From NCBI GenBank assembly GCA_016699735.1, contig CP065008.1, forward strand, positions 2,418,001-2,482,000: a DNA stretch of 64,000 nt. The letters are read 5' to 3'. The notes beneath the pieces were generated by a model. It was not told where the DNA came from. It did no database searches and was given only the letters and a program-made list of their open reading frames with translations. The translations under genes were made by a program, and so were the position numbers. Source of the stretch: Alphaproteobacteria bacterium. GTDB taxonomy: Bacteria > Pseudomonadota > Alphaproteobacteria > Micavibrionales > Micavibrionaceae. Of the stretch, positions 34,494 through 42,890 are shown one piece after another. Positions within the stretch are counted from its first letter, which is position 1. Every line of letters starts with the position of its first letter.

Positions 34494-35345
34494 TTATTTC
34501 GCCTTCCCGTCCATCTCCTCCTTCAGCTTCTGCAACAACAGCGCGGCATCCTGACGGTCACGGGGTTTCGCGGCCTTGGCAATATAATCCTCAAGCGCCG
34601 CAATGGCTTGCGCGGTCTTGTGCGTCTTGGCATACAAAACCCCGGCATCGAGCAGCAGCCGGAACTCCTGCGGGTCCAGCAGCCGCATCCGCTCGACGGT
34701 TTCCAGCGCCGCCGCATAATCCGCCGCGTCGATCTGCCGCAATTTCACGATATTCTGCATCTTGATGAGCCACTCAAGATTGCCCACAGGCTCGAAATAA
34801 CTGGCCGAAAGCTCTGCGGTCTTCCCCAGCGCCGATTTCACGATCGCCCGTAAATCCGCCGCTTCCAGAACCCGGCAGTGATCCGAGGGATCGAACATCA
34901 TCCGCTGCCCCCCATATTCGATCCGGCAGACGAACAGCCCCGGCACATCCAGCCCCGCGACCTCCCAGCCCTGCGCCCGCGCCGCATGGGAATAAAGTAC
35001 CGCAAGGCAGATCGGCGCCCCCTTCCCCCGGTCGATCGTCCGCACGAGAGAGGCGTTGTCGGGATTGCTGTCCTCGAAATCCCCCGTATAGGCGTGCTTG
35101 TCACACAGAACGTGCTTGAGCGCCGCCAGCCGCACCGCGCAATCATCCGGGCTTCCGGCCTCCACCAGCGCCGCATAACGCTCTGTGACATCCTTCCCCA
35201 GTTTCTTAAGATGATTGAGATAACGATCAACCGAAAATCCCTTCGCCTCCGGCGCGGCCAGCGCGATGGCGGTCACAGCCAGATCGACCTGTTCATCGGG
35301 CAGTTTCGATGTTTCAGACAGGTGACGGGTCGCGTCAAAAGTCAT
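34494..35345 (-). CDS. SirB1/YchA-family transglutaminase-like protein
   Basis: A 283-residue protein. The first 180 residues resemble the SirB1 N-terminal (transglutaminase-like) domain: LNHLKKLGKDV near 45, then DNASLVRTIDRGKGAPICLAVLYSHAARAQGW split over residues 95-130. The C-terminal 100 residues form TPR-like helices (ERMRLLDPQEFRLLLDAGVLYAKTHKTAQAI). The biochemical function of the family is unknown. Its start overlaps the BON lipoprotein stop by four bases, so the two genes are coupled. Confidence 0.85.
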   Translation of the reverse strand: MTFDATRHLSETSKLPDEQVDLAVTAIALAAPEAKGFSVDRYLNHLKKLGKDVTERYAALVEAGSPDDCAVRLAALKHVLCDKHAYTGDFEDSNPDNASLVRTIDRGKGAPICLAVLYSHAARAQGWEVAGLDVPGLFVCRIEYGGQRMMFDPSDHCRVLEAADLRAIVKSALGKTAELSASYFEPVGNLEWLIKMQNIVKLRQIDAADYAAALETVERMRLLDPQEFRLLLDAGVLYAKTHKTAQAIAALEDYIAKAAKPRDRQDAALLLQKLKEEMDGKAK

Positions 35346-36157
35346 TCATAGATGCTTTTCTGGCTCCAGTTGATCGGCTCCCCGTCGGCAACGGACGGCA
35401 CCCCGGCCCCGCCTTGCGAGGTTTGTTCCTGCGTGCCGGATTCATATCCGGCTCCGGAGTCATTATAGCCGGAATCGTTATAGACCGTCGCGCCATAGCC
35501 CGCATCGTTATATCCCGGCCGCGCATTGTCCTGATACTGTGCGCCCTGCCCATAGCTCGGCGGCAGATTATCCGGCCCTTCCGGTGCCCCGGCCAGCTTC
35601 ACATAGCTCACGACGTGCTTGACGCCCGAAACCGTCCGCGCCTTGCCGATCGCCCGATCCAGCTCCTGCTGGTCCTGCGCGAAGCCCATCAGATAGACCG
35701 TGCCCTGCACCGTATCGATGGAATAATTAAGGGATTCGATCTCCCGGTCCGCGAGCAGGATGCTCCGCAGCTTCGTGGTGATCCACGTATCCTTGGCATA
35801 ACCCATGATGCCGTCGCTGTCGGCCACCTTGATCTCGTTGATCACGCTCTTGACGCCCGAAGGCTGCCACGCCAGCCGCACGGCCTCCACCCGGTGCTCG
35901 GGATTCTGCACCACGCCCGTCAGCAGAACGCGGCCTTGATTGACCGTGATATCCAGCTTGCGGAACATCTCCAGATCCTGCCGCAGCCACAGATCGTTGA
36001 TCTGCGCTTGAATCCACGCATCGCTTCCGGCGCGTTCCAGCCCGCCTTCCTGCACCGCCGCCACGCCGACGACGGTCCCGACGCCCGCCGCAGCGCCCAG
36101 CGCACAGGAGGACAAAAAAAGTGAGCAGGTCAGAAGCGTAAACACGGACGTTTTCAT
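35342..36157 (-). CDS. BON-domain lipoprotein (DolP/OsmY-like)
   Basis: A 271-residue predicted lipoprotein (lipobox LSSC, Cys18). Two BON domains follow, at about 45-115 (AWIQAQINDLWL to GVKSVINEI) and 120-190 (DTWITTKLRSILLADREI to GVKHVVSYVKLAG). The tail of 80 residues is a low-complexity Gly/Tyr/Asn/Ser sequence with repeated YNDSGY and YNDAGY units. DolP-type proteins bind anionic lipids and protect the outer membrane. It precedes the SirB1-like gene in an overlapping pair. Confidence 0.88.
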   Translation of the reverse strand: MKTSVFTLLTCSLFLSSCALGAAAGVGTVVGVAAVQEGGLERAGSDAWIQAQINDLWLRQDLEMFRKLDITVNQGRVLLTGVVQNPEHRVEAVRLAWQPSGVKSVINEIKVADSDGIMGYAKDTWITTKLRSILLADREIESLNYSIDTVQGTVYLMGFAQDQQELDRAIGKARTVSGVKHVVSYVKLAGAPEGPDNLPPSYGQGAQYQDNARPGYNDAGYGATVYNDSGYNDSGAGYESGTQEQTSQGGAGVPSVADGEPINWSQKSIYE

Positions 36158-36252
36158 GATCTCAATCCCATATGGTGTCTAAGGTGGAACAAGCGCTATA
36201 AGAAAAATAGCTAACTGAGAAAAAAGTACCCTGACTGATTCGAATAGCCATA

Positions 36253-36624
36253 TTATGGCCCCGCCTCCCACGCATTGTCCAGATGCACGATCCGCACAAG
36301 ATTCTCAATGGCGATGACATCGAACCTGATCGCGTGTTCAGCAAAGGCCGGATGCTCGGCCAGAAAACACAGGGTCGCGTTGGCAATCCGCCGCTGCGTC
36401 TTCACATTCACTGATTCCAGCGCGTCTTCCAGCCTCTTCCGCGCTTTGACTTCCGCGATGATCAGAACGCCGCTCTTGCTGGCAATCAGGTCAATTTCCC
36501 CGAACTTGGTTTTATACCGTTTGGCGATAATCGTATACCCGCGCAACGAAAGATACAGCGCCGCCCGGTGCTCCGCCCACACCCCGCGCTCGTGATTGCT
36601 CTCCTTTTTCTTGGCATCGGACAA
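36253..36624 (-). CDS. yraN: YraN/UPF0102 endonuclease-fold protein
   Basis: A 123-residue protein of the UPF0102 family with a restriction-endonuclease-like core: RYKTKFGEIDLIASKSGVL followed by IAEVKAR (Asp and EVK are the putative active-site residues). Length is typical. It follows rsmI by ten bases, the usual rsmI-yraN grouping. In enterobacteria these flank lpoA, which here lies divergently at 37624. Cellular role unresolved. Confidence 0.92.
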   Translation of the reverse strand: MSDAKKKESNHERGVWAEHRAALYLSLRGYTIIAKRYKTKFGEIDLIASKSGVLIIAEVKARKRLEDALESVNVKTQRRIANATLCFLAEHPAFAEHAIRFDVIAIENLVRIVHLDNAWEAGP

Positions 36625-36634
36625 TCAAGTCCCC

Positions 36635-37525
36635 TTATTCCTTGGTCAGCCGCACCGCGAGATCGTAAGCCTCCTTGCGCGGAATTCCGGCCTCTTCAGC
36701 AATAATATACGCGGCCTCCTTCGTCTTCATTCGTTCAAGGAGTCCCCGCAGCCGCTTTTCGATCTCCTTATCCCCAAGTTTCTTTACCCCGGCCTTCTCC
36801 GGAGGCCCGACAAGCAGCACGATTTCCCCCCGCGGCTTGCCTTCCGCCTCATAATAGACAAGCAGCTCCGCCGCAGAACCCCGCCGGACCTCCTCGAACA
36901 GCTTGGTAATCTCCCGCACGACGGCAAGGCTGCGCCCCCCGAACACCTCCTGCATTGTTTTCAAACTGGCCAGCAGACGCGGCGCGGTCTCGAAAAAGAT
37001 CAGCGTCGCCTCCACCTCCGCCCAGTCTTCCAGCATATGCTTCCGCGCTCCGGCCTTAACGGGAAGAAAACCCAGAAAACAGAAACGGTCGCTCGGCAGC
37101 CCCGAAAGCTGCAACGCCGCCAGCGGCGCATTCGCCCCCGGCAAGCTTGTCACGGCAATCCCGGCATCCAGACACGCCTGCACCAGCTTGTACCCCGGAT
37201 CGGAGATCAGCGGCATCCCTGCATCGCTCACCAGCGCAAGGCTTTGTCCCTCCTTGAGCAGATCAAGAATTCTCCCCCGTTTCGTATCGTCGCTGTGATC
37301 GTGATAGGACAAGGTCTTGGTGCGGAGATCATAGGCATCAAGCAATTTACGCGTCACCCGCGTATCCTCGCATAAAATCGTATCGCACCCCCGCAAAACC
37401 TCCAGCGCCCGCAGCGTAATATCCCCGAGATTTCCGATCGGTGTCGCCACAAGATAAAGTCCTGCTTTAAGAGATATTGACTCAAGCGCGGACTCTCTTT
37501 GCGAAGAATCGGGTTTCTTTTTCAA
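36635..37525 (-). CDS. rsmI: 16S rRNA 2'-O-ribose C1402 methyltransferase RsmI
   Basis: A 296-residue SAM-dependent tetrapyrrole-methylase-fold enzyme that methylates C1402 in the decoding centre. It shows LVATPIGNLGDITLRAL near residue 30, CEDTRVTRKLL, SDAGMPLISDPGYKLV and LPGANAPLAALQLSGLP. The C-terminal small helical domain ends RKEAYDLAVRLTKE. It forms an operon with yraN and is divergent from the LpoA-like gene. Confidence 0.96.
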   Translation of the reverse strand: MKKKPDSSQRESALESISLKAGLYLVATPIGNLGDITLRALEVLRGCDTILCEDTRVTRKLLDAYDLRTKTLSYHDHSDDTKRGRILDLLKEGQSLALVSDAGMPLISDPGYKLVQACLDAGIAVTSLPGANAPLAALQLSGLPSDRFCFLGFLPVKAGARKHMLEDWAEVEATLIFFETAPRLLASLKTMQEVFGGRSLAVVREITKLFEEVRRGSAAELLVYYEAEGKPRGEIVLLVGPPEKAGVKKLGDKEIEKRLRGLLERMKTKEAAYIIAEEAGIPRKEAYDLAVRLTKE

Positions 37526-37623
37526 AAATTTCTCTCTTTCAGACAGTGGTTTTTCAATCTCTTTTTATGTAGTGTAGGGACAAACGCGCATAACCGACTC
37601 CAACATAAAGACAATTACGAGCC

Positions 37624-38892
37624 ATGATCGTCAGACGTCCAAATAAATCTCAATCCCGCCCCAACAACATATTCTCCCTCATCCTTCTTGCGGGATTCGC
37701 GCTCCTCTTGCAAGGGTGCGGCGGCGGAATGCACGCCAACCAGCCCTATAAACAGGGCGGCGTCAACGCGGCGCATTCCGATCCAAACGCCATGGACGGC
37801 GGACTGGCCGGAGACAACCTGCCGCAGGTCAAGGTGGCCATTCTCCTGCCTTTGAGCGGCAAGAACGCCGCGCTGGGCGAGGCAATGCTGAAATCCTCTC
37901 AGATGGCTCTCTTCGACCTCGGCCACACCAATTTCGAAGTCATCCCCAAAGATACGGGTGAAACATACGATGGCGGACGCGCCGCCGCGACCGAAGCCGT
38001 TCAGGAGGGCGCCCAGATCATCCTCGGTCCCGTCTTCGCCGACTCCGTGCGCGGCGCCCAGTCCGCGATTTCCGGCACGAACGTCAACATGGTCGCTTTC
38101 TCGACCGACTGGACATTGACCAACCCGCAAACTTACCTCATCGGCTTCCTGCCCTTCGATCAGGTCCAACGCGTCGTGAGGTTCGCACAGGGCAACGGCG
38201 TGAAACGCTTCGGCGTCCTCGCCCCGGACGACAACTACGGCAACGCCGTGGTCAACGCCTACGAACAAACGGCGAAACAGACAGGCATCAGCGGCACACG
38301 ACTGGAAAGATTCTCCCCTCAGGCCGCCGACCTTTCCGTCCTCGTTCGCAATTTCAGCGATTACGACAAACGCCAGTCGATGAACAACAGCATGGGCGCC
38401 CCCTTCGACGCCGTGCTGATTCCCGCGGGCGGTGGCCTCGCCCGCTCGATCGGCAGCTTCCTGAACCACTACCAGCTGCCACCCGCTCAGGTCCGCCGTT
38501 TGGGAACAGGCCTGCTGGATGATAATAAACTGGCCCGCGATCCGGGTCTGGCCGGGGCATGGTTCGCCGCCCCTCCTCCGCAGATGCGCGCCGAGTTTGA
38601 AAACCGCTTCCACCGCTATTATGGCACCACCCCGCCGCGCCTCGCCTCTCTGGCCTATGACGCAACGGCTCTCGCCGCAACACTCTCGCGCATGAGCCTC
38701 CAGAAAAACGGACAGGTGGACTTCTCCCGCACCGCTCTCATGAATCCCAACGGCTTCTCCGGCGTCGACGGCATCTTCCGCTTCCGTAAGGACGGCATCG
38801 CCGAACGCGGTCTCGCCGTTCTCGAATACCGCAACGGCGCGATTGTCGAAATCGACCCTGCGCCGAAGACGTTTCAGGCCAGGACCCAATAA
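37624..38892 (+). CDS. LpoA-like penicillin-binding-protein activator lipoprotein
   Basis: A 422-residue lipoprotein (Cys32 after LLLQG) with a type I periplasmic-binding-protein fold: KVAILLPLSGKNAALGEAML at the start of lobe 1, GAQIILGPVFADSV, and later GVKRFGVLAPDDNYG. This matches the C-terminal domain of E. coli LpoA (YraM), which activates PBP1a. The N-terminal TPR domain of enteric LpoA is absent. Divergence from rsmI-yraN supports this identity. It could instead be a solute-binding protein, but no transporter genes are near. Confidence 0.82.
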   Translation: MIVRRPNKSQSRPNNIFSLILLAGFALLLQGCGGGMHANQPYKQGGVNAAHSDPNAMDGGLAGDNLPQVKVAILLPLSGKNAALGEAMLKSSQMALFDLGHTNFEVIPKDTGETYDGGRAAATEAVQEGAQIILGPVFADSVRGAQSAISGTNVNMVAFSTDWTLTNPQTYLIGFLPFDQVQRVVRFAQGNGVKRFGVLAPDDNYGNAVVNAYEQTAKQTGISGTRLERFSPQAADLSVLVRNFSDYDKRQSMNNSMGAPFDAVLIPAGGGLARSIGSFLNHYQLPPAQVRRLGTGLLDDNKLARDPGLAGAWFAAPPPQMRAEFENRFHRYYGTTPPRLASLAYDATALAATLSRMSLQKNGQVDFSRTALMNPNGFSGVDGIFRFRKDGIAERGLAVLEYRNGAIVEIDPAPKTFQARTQ

Positions 38893-38979
38893 AAACAACG
38901 TAATTTGACTTTCGGGGCCAGAATCGGGGATAATAAGCACTGCTAACAAACAAGCCTGTATCTTGGGGTTAAGAAATTA

Positions 38980-39657
38980 ATGGGCAAGGATAATATCTTC
39001 GATGAGATCGACCGGGCGCAGGCTGGCCCCAAGGCCGCTCAACCCCAGACCGTCGCCGCAAGCGGCGGCTCTCCGACCGCTCCCAGAAGCACCACCCCTG
39101 AAAAAGCCGAAAGCGCCTTTGACGCCATGGACCGTCTCTACCGGATGCTGGCGGGCGACTCGCAGGGCAAACCCCCCGGCGCGATCGACGGCAAAATGGT
39201 GCTGGAGGAATACCGGGGCCACGTAATTGTGGAAAACCATAAGACCTTTGGCGACGTCGCGGTGGAGATGTCGGGCATGAGCGCACAAGTGTTGGGCGGC
39301 ACCCGCAGCGGGATGCAACTCATTACATCCGACCCGCAGATCGCCCGTTTCCACGAGCGCGTTCAGGAAATACAGCAAAATTTGCCGTCCATCGCCGGCA
39401 GGGAAATCAACGGGCGGATGACCGCGTCCCTGACTCAAGGCAGCGACGGCGCCGTGGTTCTGGAAAAGAACGGCCAGCACGTCCTGATCGAATCCCTCGG
39501 CAACGGCAAAATGCAGGTCACGATGGAGGATCCCTCCGGCGGAATTATGCAGGGAGCGCTGCCCATGCCCAAAGGCCCGGAGCTTCAATCGGACCTCACC
39601 CGCGGCTGGGCAGGGGGAGATATGGGCATGAACAGACCGCCCGGTCTCGGCAAATAA
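38980..39657 (+). CDS. hypothetical protein
   Basis: A 225-residue soluble protein of unknown family following the LpoA-like gene by 87 bases on the same strand. The first 45 residues are Ala/Pro/Ser-rich. Residues 50-210 look beta-rich with many Gly turns (HVIVENHKTFGDVAVEMSG, QHVLIESLGNGKMQVTM). No signal peptide, TM segment or catalytic motif is evident. It may be co-transcribed with the lipoprotein. Confidence 0.55.
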   Translation: MGKDNIFDEIDRAQAGPKAAQPQTVAASGGSPTAPRSTTPEKAESAFDAMDRLYRMLAGDSQGKPPGAIDGKMVLEEYRGHVIVENHKTFGDVAVEMSGMSAQVLGGTRSGMQLITSDPQIARFHERVQEIQQNLPSIAGREINGRMTASLTQGSDGAVVLEKNGQHVLIESLGNGKMQVTMEDPSGGIMQGALPMPKGPELQSDLTRGWAGGDMGMNRPPGLGK

Positions 39658-39823
39658 CACATCCGCATTGTCCGTATCAAAAATTTTTCTTCGTCTTCAC
39701 GCTCCCCAACTGTGAAAAAGAAAGCTTTTATAACAACCTGTCTAAAGATTCTGCATTCGGACATCAGCGCAGCGAAAATTTTTGATTCGCCTCTTGCGCC
39801 GCAGCGAAGAATCGGACAATGTA

Positions 39824-39842
39824 ATCGTCTATACGCAACGAT
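39824..39842. promoter_or_regulatory. possible TetR-type operator upstream of the regulator gene
   Basis: ATCGT and ACGAT form an inverted repeat separated by nine bases, about 60 bases before the tetR-like start, inside a 244-base gene-free region (39658-39901). The arms are short, so this is only a candidate site for autoregulation. Confidence 0.22.
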
Positions 39843-39901
39843 AAGTTTTCATTGTTAGGGCACATCTCCGGCAGTCCGGGGAGTTCTGTGTGGAGGAAAA
39901 A

Positions 39902-40489
39902 ATGGAAAGTTCTGGCACGGCGCGTAAGGGACGCCCCCGCAGCGAGAAATCGCGCAAAGCGATCCTGAACGCCACGAATAAGCTTCTTCTTCAGACATCG
40001 GTTCAGGAACTGAGCATAGAGTCCATCGCCAAAAAGGCAAAGGTCGGCAAGACCACCATCTACCGCTGGTGGCCGAACAAGACCGCCGTGGTCATGGACG
40101 CTCTCGCCAGCCAGCCGGGAATGCAGACCCCCCTGCCGACCGCCAGCAGCCACGCCGAAGCCATCATCATGCAGCTCGACAAGCTCATCCGCCTGCTCGA
40201 CAGCCAGAATGGCCAGACCATCGCCCAGCTCTTCAGCGAGGCGCAGGCCGACGCCGAATCCCAGAAAATCTTCAACGACAACCTGCTCGAACCCCTGATG
40301 GACGCCATCAAATACAGCTTGCACGAAGGCCAGATAAGCGGTGAGTTCCGCGACGATCTTGAGGAAAGCCTGGTGGTAGACCTTCTCTGCGGCCCGATCT
40401 TCTTCCGCCTCATGGCCCACCCGCGGGATTTGAACGACGATTTCCGCAACGCCTACCCCCGCGAGGCGATTCAGTACATCCTGCGCTGA
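39902..40489 (+). CDS. TetR/AcrR-family transcriptional regulator
   Basis: A 195-residue repressor with an N-terminal helix-turn-helix at about residues 15-62 (SKAILNATNKLL, then ELSIESIAKKAKVGKTTIYRWW). The C-terminal ligand domain resembles the TetR_C family found with RutR/AcrR-like regulators (FSEAQADAESQKIF, VDLLCGPIFFRLM). GGAGG lies five bases before the ATG, which settles the start. No neighbouring efflux or catabolic gene shows its target. Confidence 0.9.
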   Translation: MESSGTARKGRPRSEKSRKAILNATNKLLLQTSVQELSIESIAKKAKVGKTTIYRWWPNKTAVVMDALASQPGMQTPLPTASSHAEAIIMQLDKLIRLLDSQNGQTIAQLFSEAQADAESQKIFNDNLLEPLMDAIKYSLHEGQISGEFRDDLEESLVVDLLCGPIFFRLMAHPRDLNDDFRNAYPREAIQYILR

Positions 40490-40701
40490 TTTAGGTCGGC
40501 AAGTTATTGTAAAACAAGATGAAATCCTGATGGCTCTGTCAAAGCCCAACGGGTTTGCATTTCCTAGGGCTCCCTGCTAAAATTATGAAAAAATGAATGG
40601 CGGCAAGTCGGCCCGCTAGGGTGTGAGATATGGGAAGCTCCTTGAACAATAATGACAAAACCCATCCGCCATGCGCGGATCATTCGGCATAGGACAAGGA
40701 T

Positions 40702-42069
40702 ATGCCCGATCCGCAGCAACCAGAAACCGCGCAAACACAACCCGAAACCGCAAGAGCCGGAAGCTTCAGGAAAATTCTGGACGATATGCGGGCTGCCCGG
40801 ACCTCATTCCAGCAGGGGAACCTTGGGGAACAGGAATTTATACGCCGCATTGTCCAGCTCGAAAAATCTTTGGATCAGAAGCTCAAGAACCGTTTTAATG
40901 ACAGCTCCGGCATTGAGGAAACAGCAGGAGAACCGGACAGAGGCCGGCAAAGACCGGTCCTTCGCACCCTAAGCGCCGAGGAAGAGATCATCAAAACGCT
41001 TCAGGGAAAATCCGACGCCCCGAAAGGATTCTATGAACCCGAGAACGAAACGCGTTCACGCAACGAACTTCTCGCCCGCCTGATCGCCAACAACCCCCAC
41101 CTGGGCAAGATGACCCTGGCGGATGCCGTTGAGGTAGTCCAAAAAACCAGAGACGGCGAGACCGCCGACTGGAAATACGCAGACACGGAACCCCGCATCG
41201 TTATGGCCACCGCCTTGACCATGCTGAACATCAACCGCGAGCGCCTGCGAACCGAGCACCCGCAAATGTTCCGGGATTTGGAAGGCTCCTCGCCTGAATA
41301 TATGCACGAACTCGTTTCGGAACGGATTCTCGGAGAAGTCGAGCAGGACGAGGAGTTCGTCGCCTGGGAGGGCGAAAAACGCGACACCGTCATTAAGGCG
41401 GTCCGGGCAGACAAGGATCTGATGGCCGATATCGCACGCCTGCGTCCCCTTCTTGATTCGACGAGTGAAAGGGATCTCCTCGCCCAGCACGCCTTGCGCG
41501 ACTCCATGACCCAGAGAATGGGCGCCATCTACGCCCGGGTTTACGATACGCCGGAATTGGCGCGGGGCGAAAACATCCACTCCACCTATGCCACAATCGA
41601 CCAGATGCTGGAAAACGACATTATCGGTCAGGCGGGCGGCGTCATCGGTGTAAAGGATGAGGATTATGTCTTTATCCGCACAACCCTTTACCCCGAATTG
41701 ATGCTCCGCAATCCTCACGACACCCCGCAGGAAATAGCAGAAAGCTACCTGAACGTGGTAAACGAGGAAATGCGTCACGCCGTTGACAATATATACGGCG
41801 ATAGACTGGTCAACGGCCAGATGGACCCCGCCCACCCCGCTTTCCGCCATACCAACCTGATCGTCCTCAATAATTTTAATTACATCCCCGATGGTGACGC
41901 ATACCGCACACAATATCTCGAACGCACCGCCAAGGAAGCCGCCGCCGAAATCTCCGCCGTCATCGCCGGAGAAATCTACCCACAGCCAGCCACTCCGACT
42001 AGCACTCCGCAGGGACAAACCGTCGAACTGCCAGGAATGACGATAACCGGCAACGCCAAACCTCGATAG
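40702..42069 (+). CDS. hypothetical protein, possible degenerate metallopeptidase-like domain
   Basis: A 455-residue protein of unknown family without signal peptide. It is helical and charged in the first 110 residues. A helical core follows, then a C-terminal region with NEEMRHAVDN near residue 355 and YLERTAKEAAAE near 410. The spacing resembles metallopeptidase-like domains in which HExxH is followed by an ExxA helix, but the first His is Asn here. The tail is Pro/Thr-rich. AAGGAT precedes the ATG. The hairpin at 42084-42113 closes the unit. Confidence 0.58.
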   Translation: MPDPQQPETAQTQPETARAGSFRKILDDMRAARTSFQQGNLGEQEFIRRIVQLEKSLDQKLKNRFNDSSGIEETAGEPDRGRQRPVLRTLSAEEEIIKTLQGKSDAPKGFYEPENETRSRNELLARLIANNPHLGKMTLADAVEVVQKTRDGETADWKYADTEPRIVMATALTMLNINRERLRTEHPQMFRDLEGSSPEYMHELVSERILGEVEQDEEFVAWEGEKRDTVIKAVRADKDLMADIARLRPLLDSTSERDLLAQHALRDSMTQRMGAIYARVYDTPELARGENIHSTYATIDQMLENDIIGQAGGVIGVKDEDYVFIRTTLYPELMLRNPHDTPQEIAESYLNVVNEEMRHAVDNIYGDRLVNGQMDPAHPAFRHTNLIVLNNFNYIPDGDAYRTQYLERTAKEAAAEISAVIAGEIYPQPATPTSTPQGQTVELPGMTITGNAKPR

Positions 42070-42083
42070 CCCGCATACGCCCG

Positions 42084-42113
42084 TAAAAAAACGGCCCCGA
42101 ACCGGGCCGTTTC
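42084..42113. terminator. hairpin terminator, stronger T tract on the minus strand
   Basis: AACGGCCC at 42090-42097 pairs with GGGCCGTT at 42104-42111 around a six-base loop. Read on the minus strand it is followed by seven T residues; on the plus strand the tract is weak. It sits between the plus-strand gene ending at 42069 and a minus-strand gene remnant ending at 42139. Confidence 0.75.
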
Positions 42114-42138
42114 AAAAGAGGGTATGACAATACTGAAC

Positions 42139-42264
42139 TCACGCCGCCGCAATCTCAGCCCCGTCCCTGCTCACCAGATCGGGCTCGCCTGGCCAAAAAA
42201 CAGCGCACTGATAGCGGATATCCGGCTTCTGATCGAAATTCTTGGCAAAACCCGTCCACGCACT
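42139..42264 (-). pseudogene. possible 3' remnant of a lost minus-strand gene
   Basis: A 41-codon minus frame without any start codon reads like a genuine protein C-terminus (FAKNFDQKPDIRYQCAVFW, then PGEPDLVSRDGAEIAAA) and ends 26 bases before a minus-strand terminator. It is cut off upstream by an in-frame TAG at 42265-42267. The combination of terminator and protein-like tail suggests a truncated gene, but the piece is short. Confidence 0.35.
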
Positions 42265-42298
42265 CTATAATATTGAAAATAGAAAAAGATTGCGGGAC

Positions 42299-42853
42299 AT
42301 GGCAATTCAGCTTGGAAAAAGAATAAGTGGCGGCGGAACCGGGGCAGTCCACGAAGGCCCGGACGACACAGTATACAAGATTACCAGAGGCGACAGCGAT
42401 TCAAACGCCGATCTGATGCGCGAATTCCATCTCCTGAGCAAGGCAAAAGAAATCCAAGGCCTTCAGATTCAGCAGGTTCTTGATGCCGGACGCGATGGTG
42501 GTCGTTGCTATATGCAATTCAGACGCATCCACGGAGAGCCTCTGGGCAATATGTTGATGGACGACACCCTGACCCGGGAACAGCTGAGATCAATAAAATC
42601 ACAAATCGCTGCAATATTCGATAAACTCGGGGAAAATGGATTTTTTCACGGCGACCCCGAAGGTCTTGATAATTACATAATATCAGGATGGCCCGAGAAT
42701 ATTCGTGTAACCCTTGTGGATTTTGTCGAGGGTGGTCTGGATCCATCAGGAGCAACAGCCCGCGTAGAACTGCAGACGATTAACGGCATCCTTGACGAAT
42801 ATCTGCGCCCGAACAGGGTACTTGGCACACAAACACGCTGGACCCCCGCCTGA
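42299..42853 (+). CDS. compact kinase-like phosphotransferase
   Basis: A 184-residue protein with a minimal protein-kinase/APH-type core. It has the nucleotide loop GKRISGGGTGAVHEG near residues 7-21, the lysine in TVYKIT, the catalytic loop HGDPEGLDNYII near 120, and LVDFVEGG as the DFG equivalent. All catalytic positions are kept, unlike the pseudokinase at 20381. It is shorter than usual, with a very small C-lobe. I use the ATG at 42299. Substrate unknown; it stands between a hypothetical gene and trhO. Confidence 0.62.
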   Translation: MAIQLGKRISGGGTGAVHEGPDDTVYKITRGDSDSNADLMREFHLLSKAKEIQGLQIQQVLDAGRDGGRCYMQFRRIHGEPLGNMLMDDTLTREQLRSIKSQIAAIFDKLGENGFFHGDPEGLDNYIISGWPENIRVTLVDFVEGGLDPSGATARVELQTINGILDEYLRPNRVLGTQTRWTPA

Positions 42854-42890
42854 TTGCATTTTCCCGCCCCATGCCTTATAAAATTGCTGC

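Noticed and set aside
33798..36157. Expected tolB immediately upstream of pal
   Set aside because: The two upstream genes are clearly SirB1-like and BON-domain proteins; tolB and tolQRA must lie elsewhere.
37615..38949. 444-codon open frame antisense to the LpoA-like gene
   Set aside because: It mirrors the codon structure of the plus-strand gene, which has a lipobox and clear family motifs; the antisense product has no recognisable domain.
40630..40692. 20-codon open frame before the 40702 gene
   Set aside because: Too short, without a clear ribosome site, and no leader-peptide features such as repeated regulatory codons.
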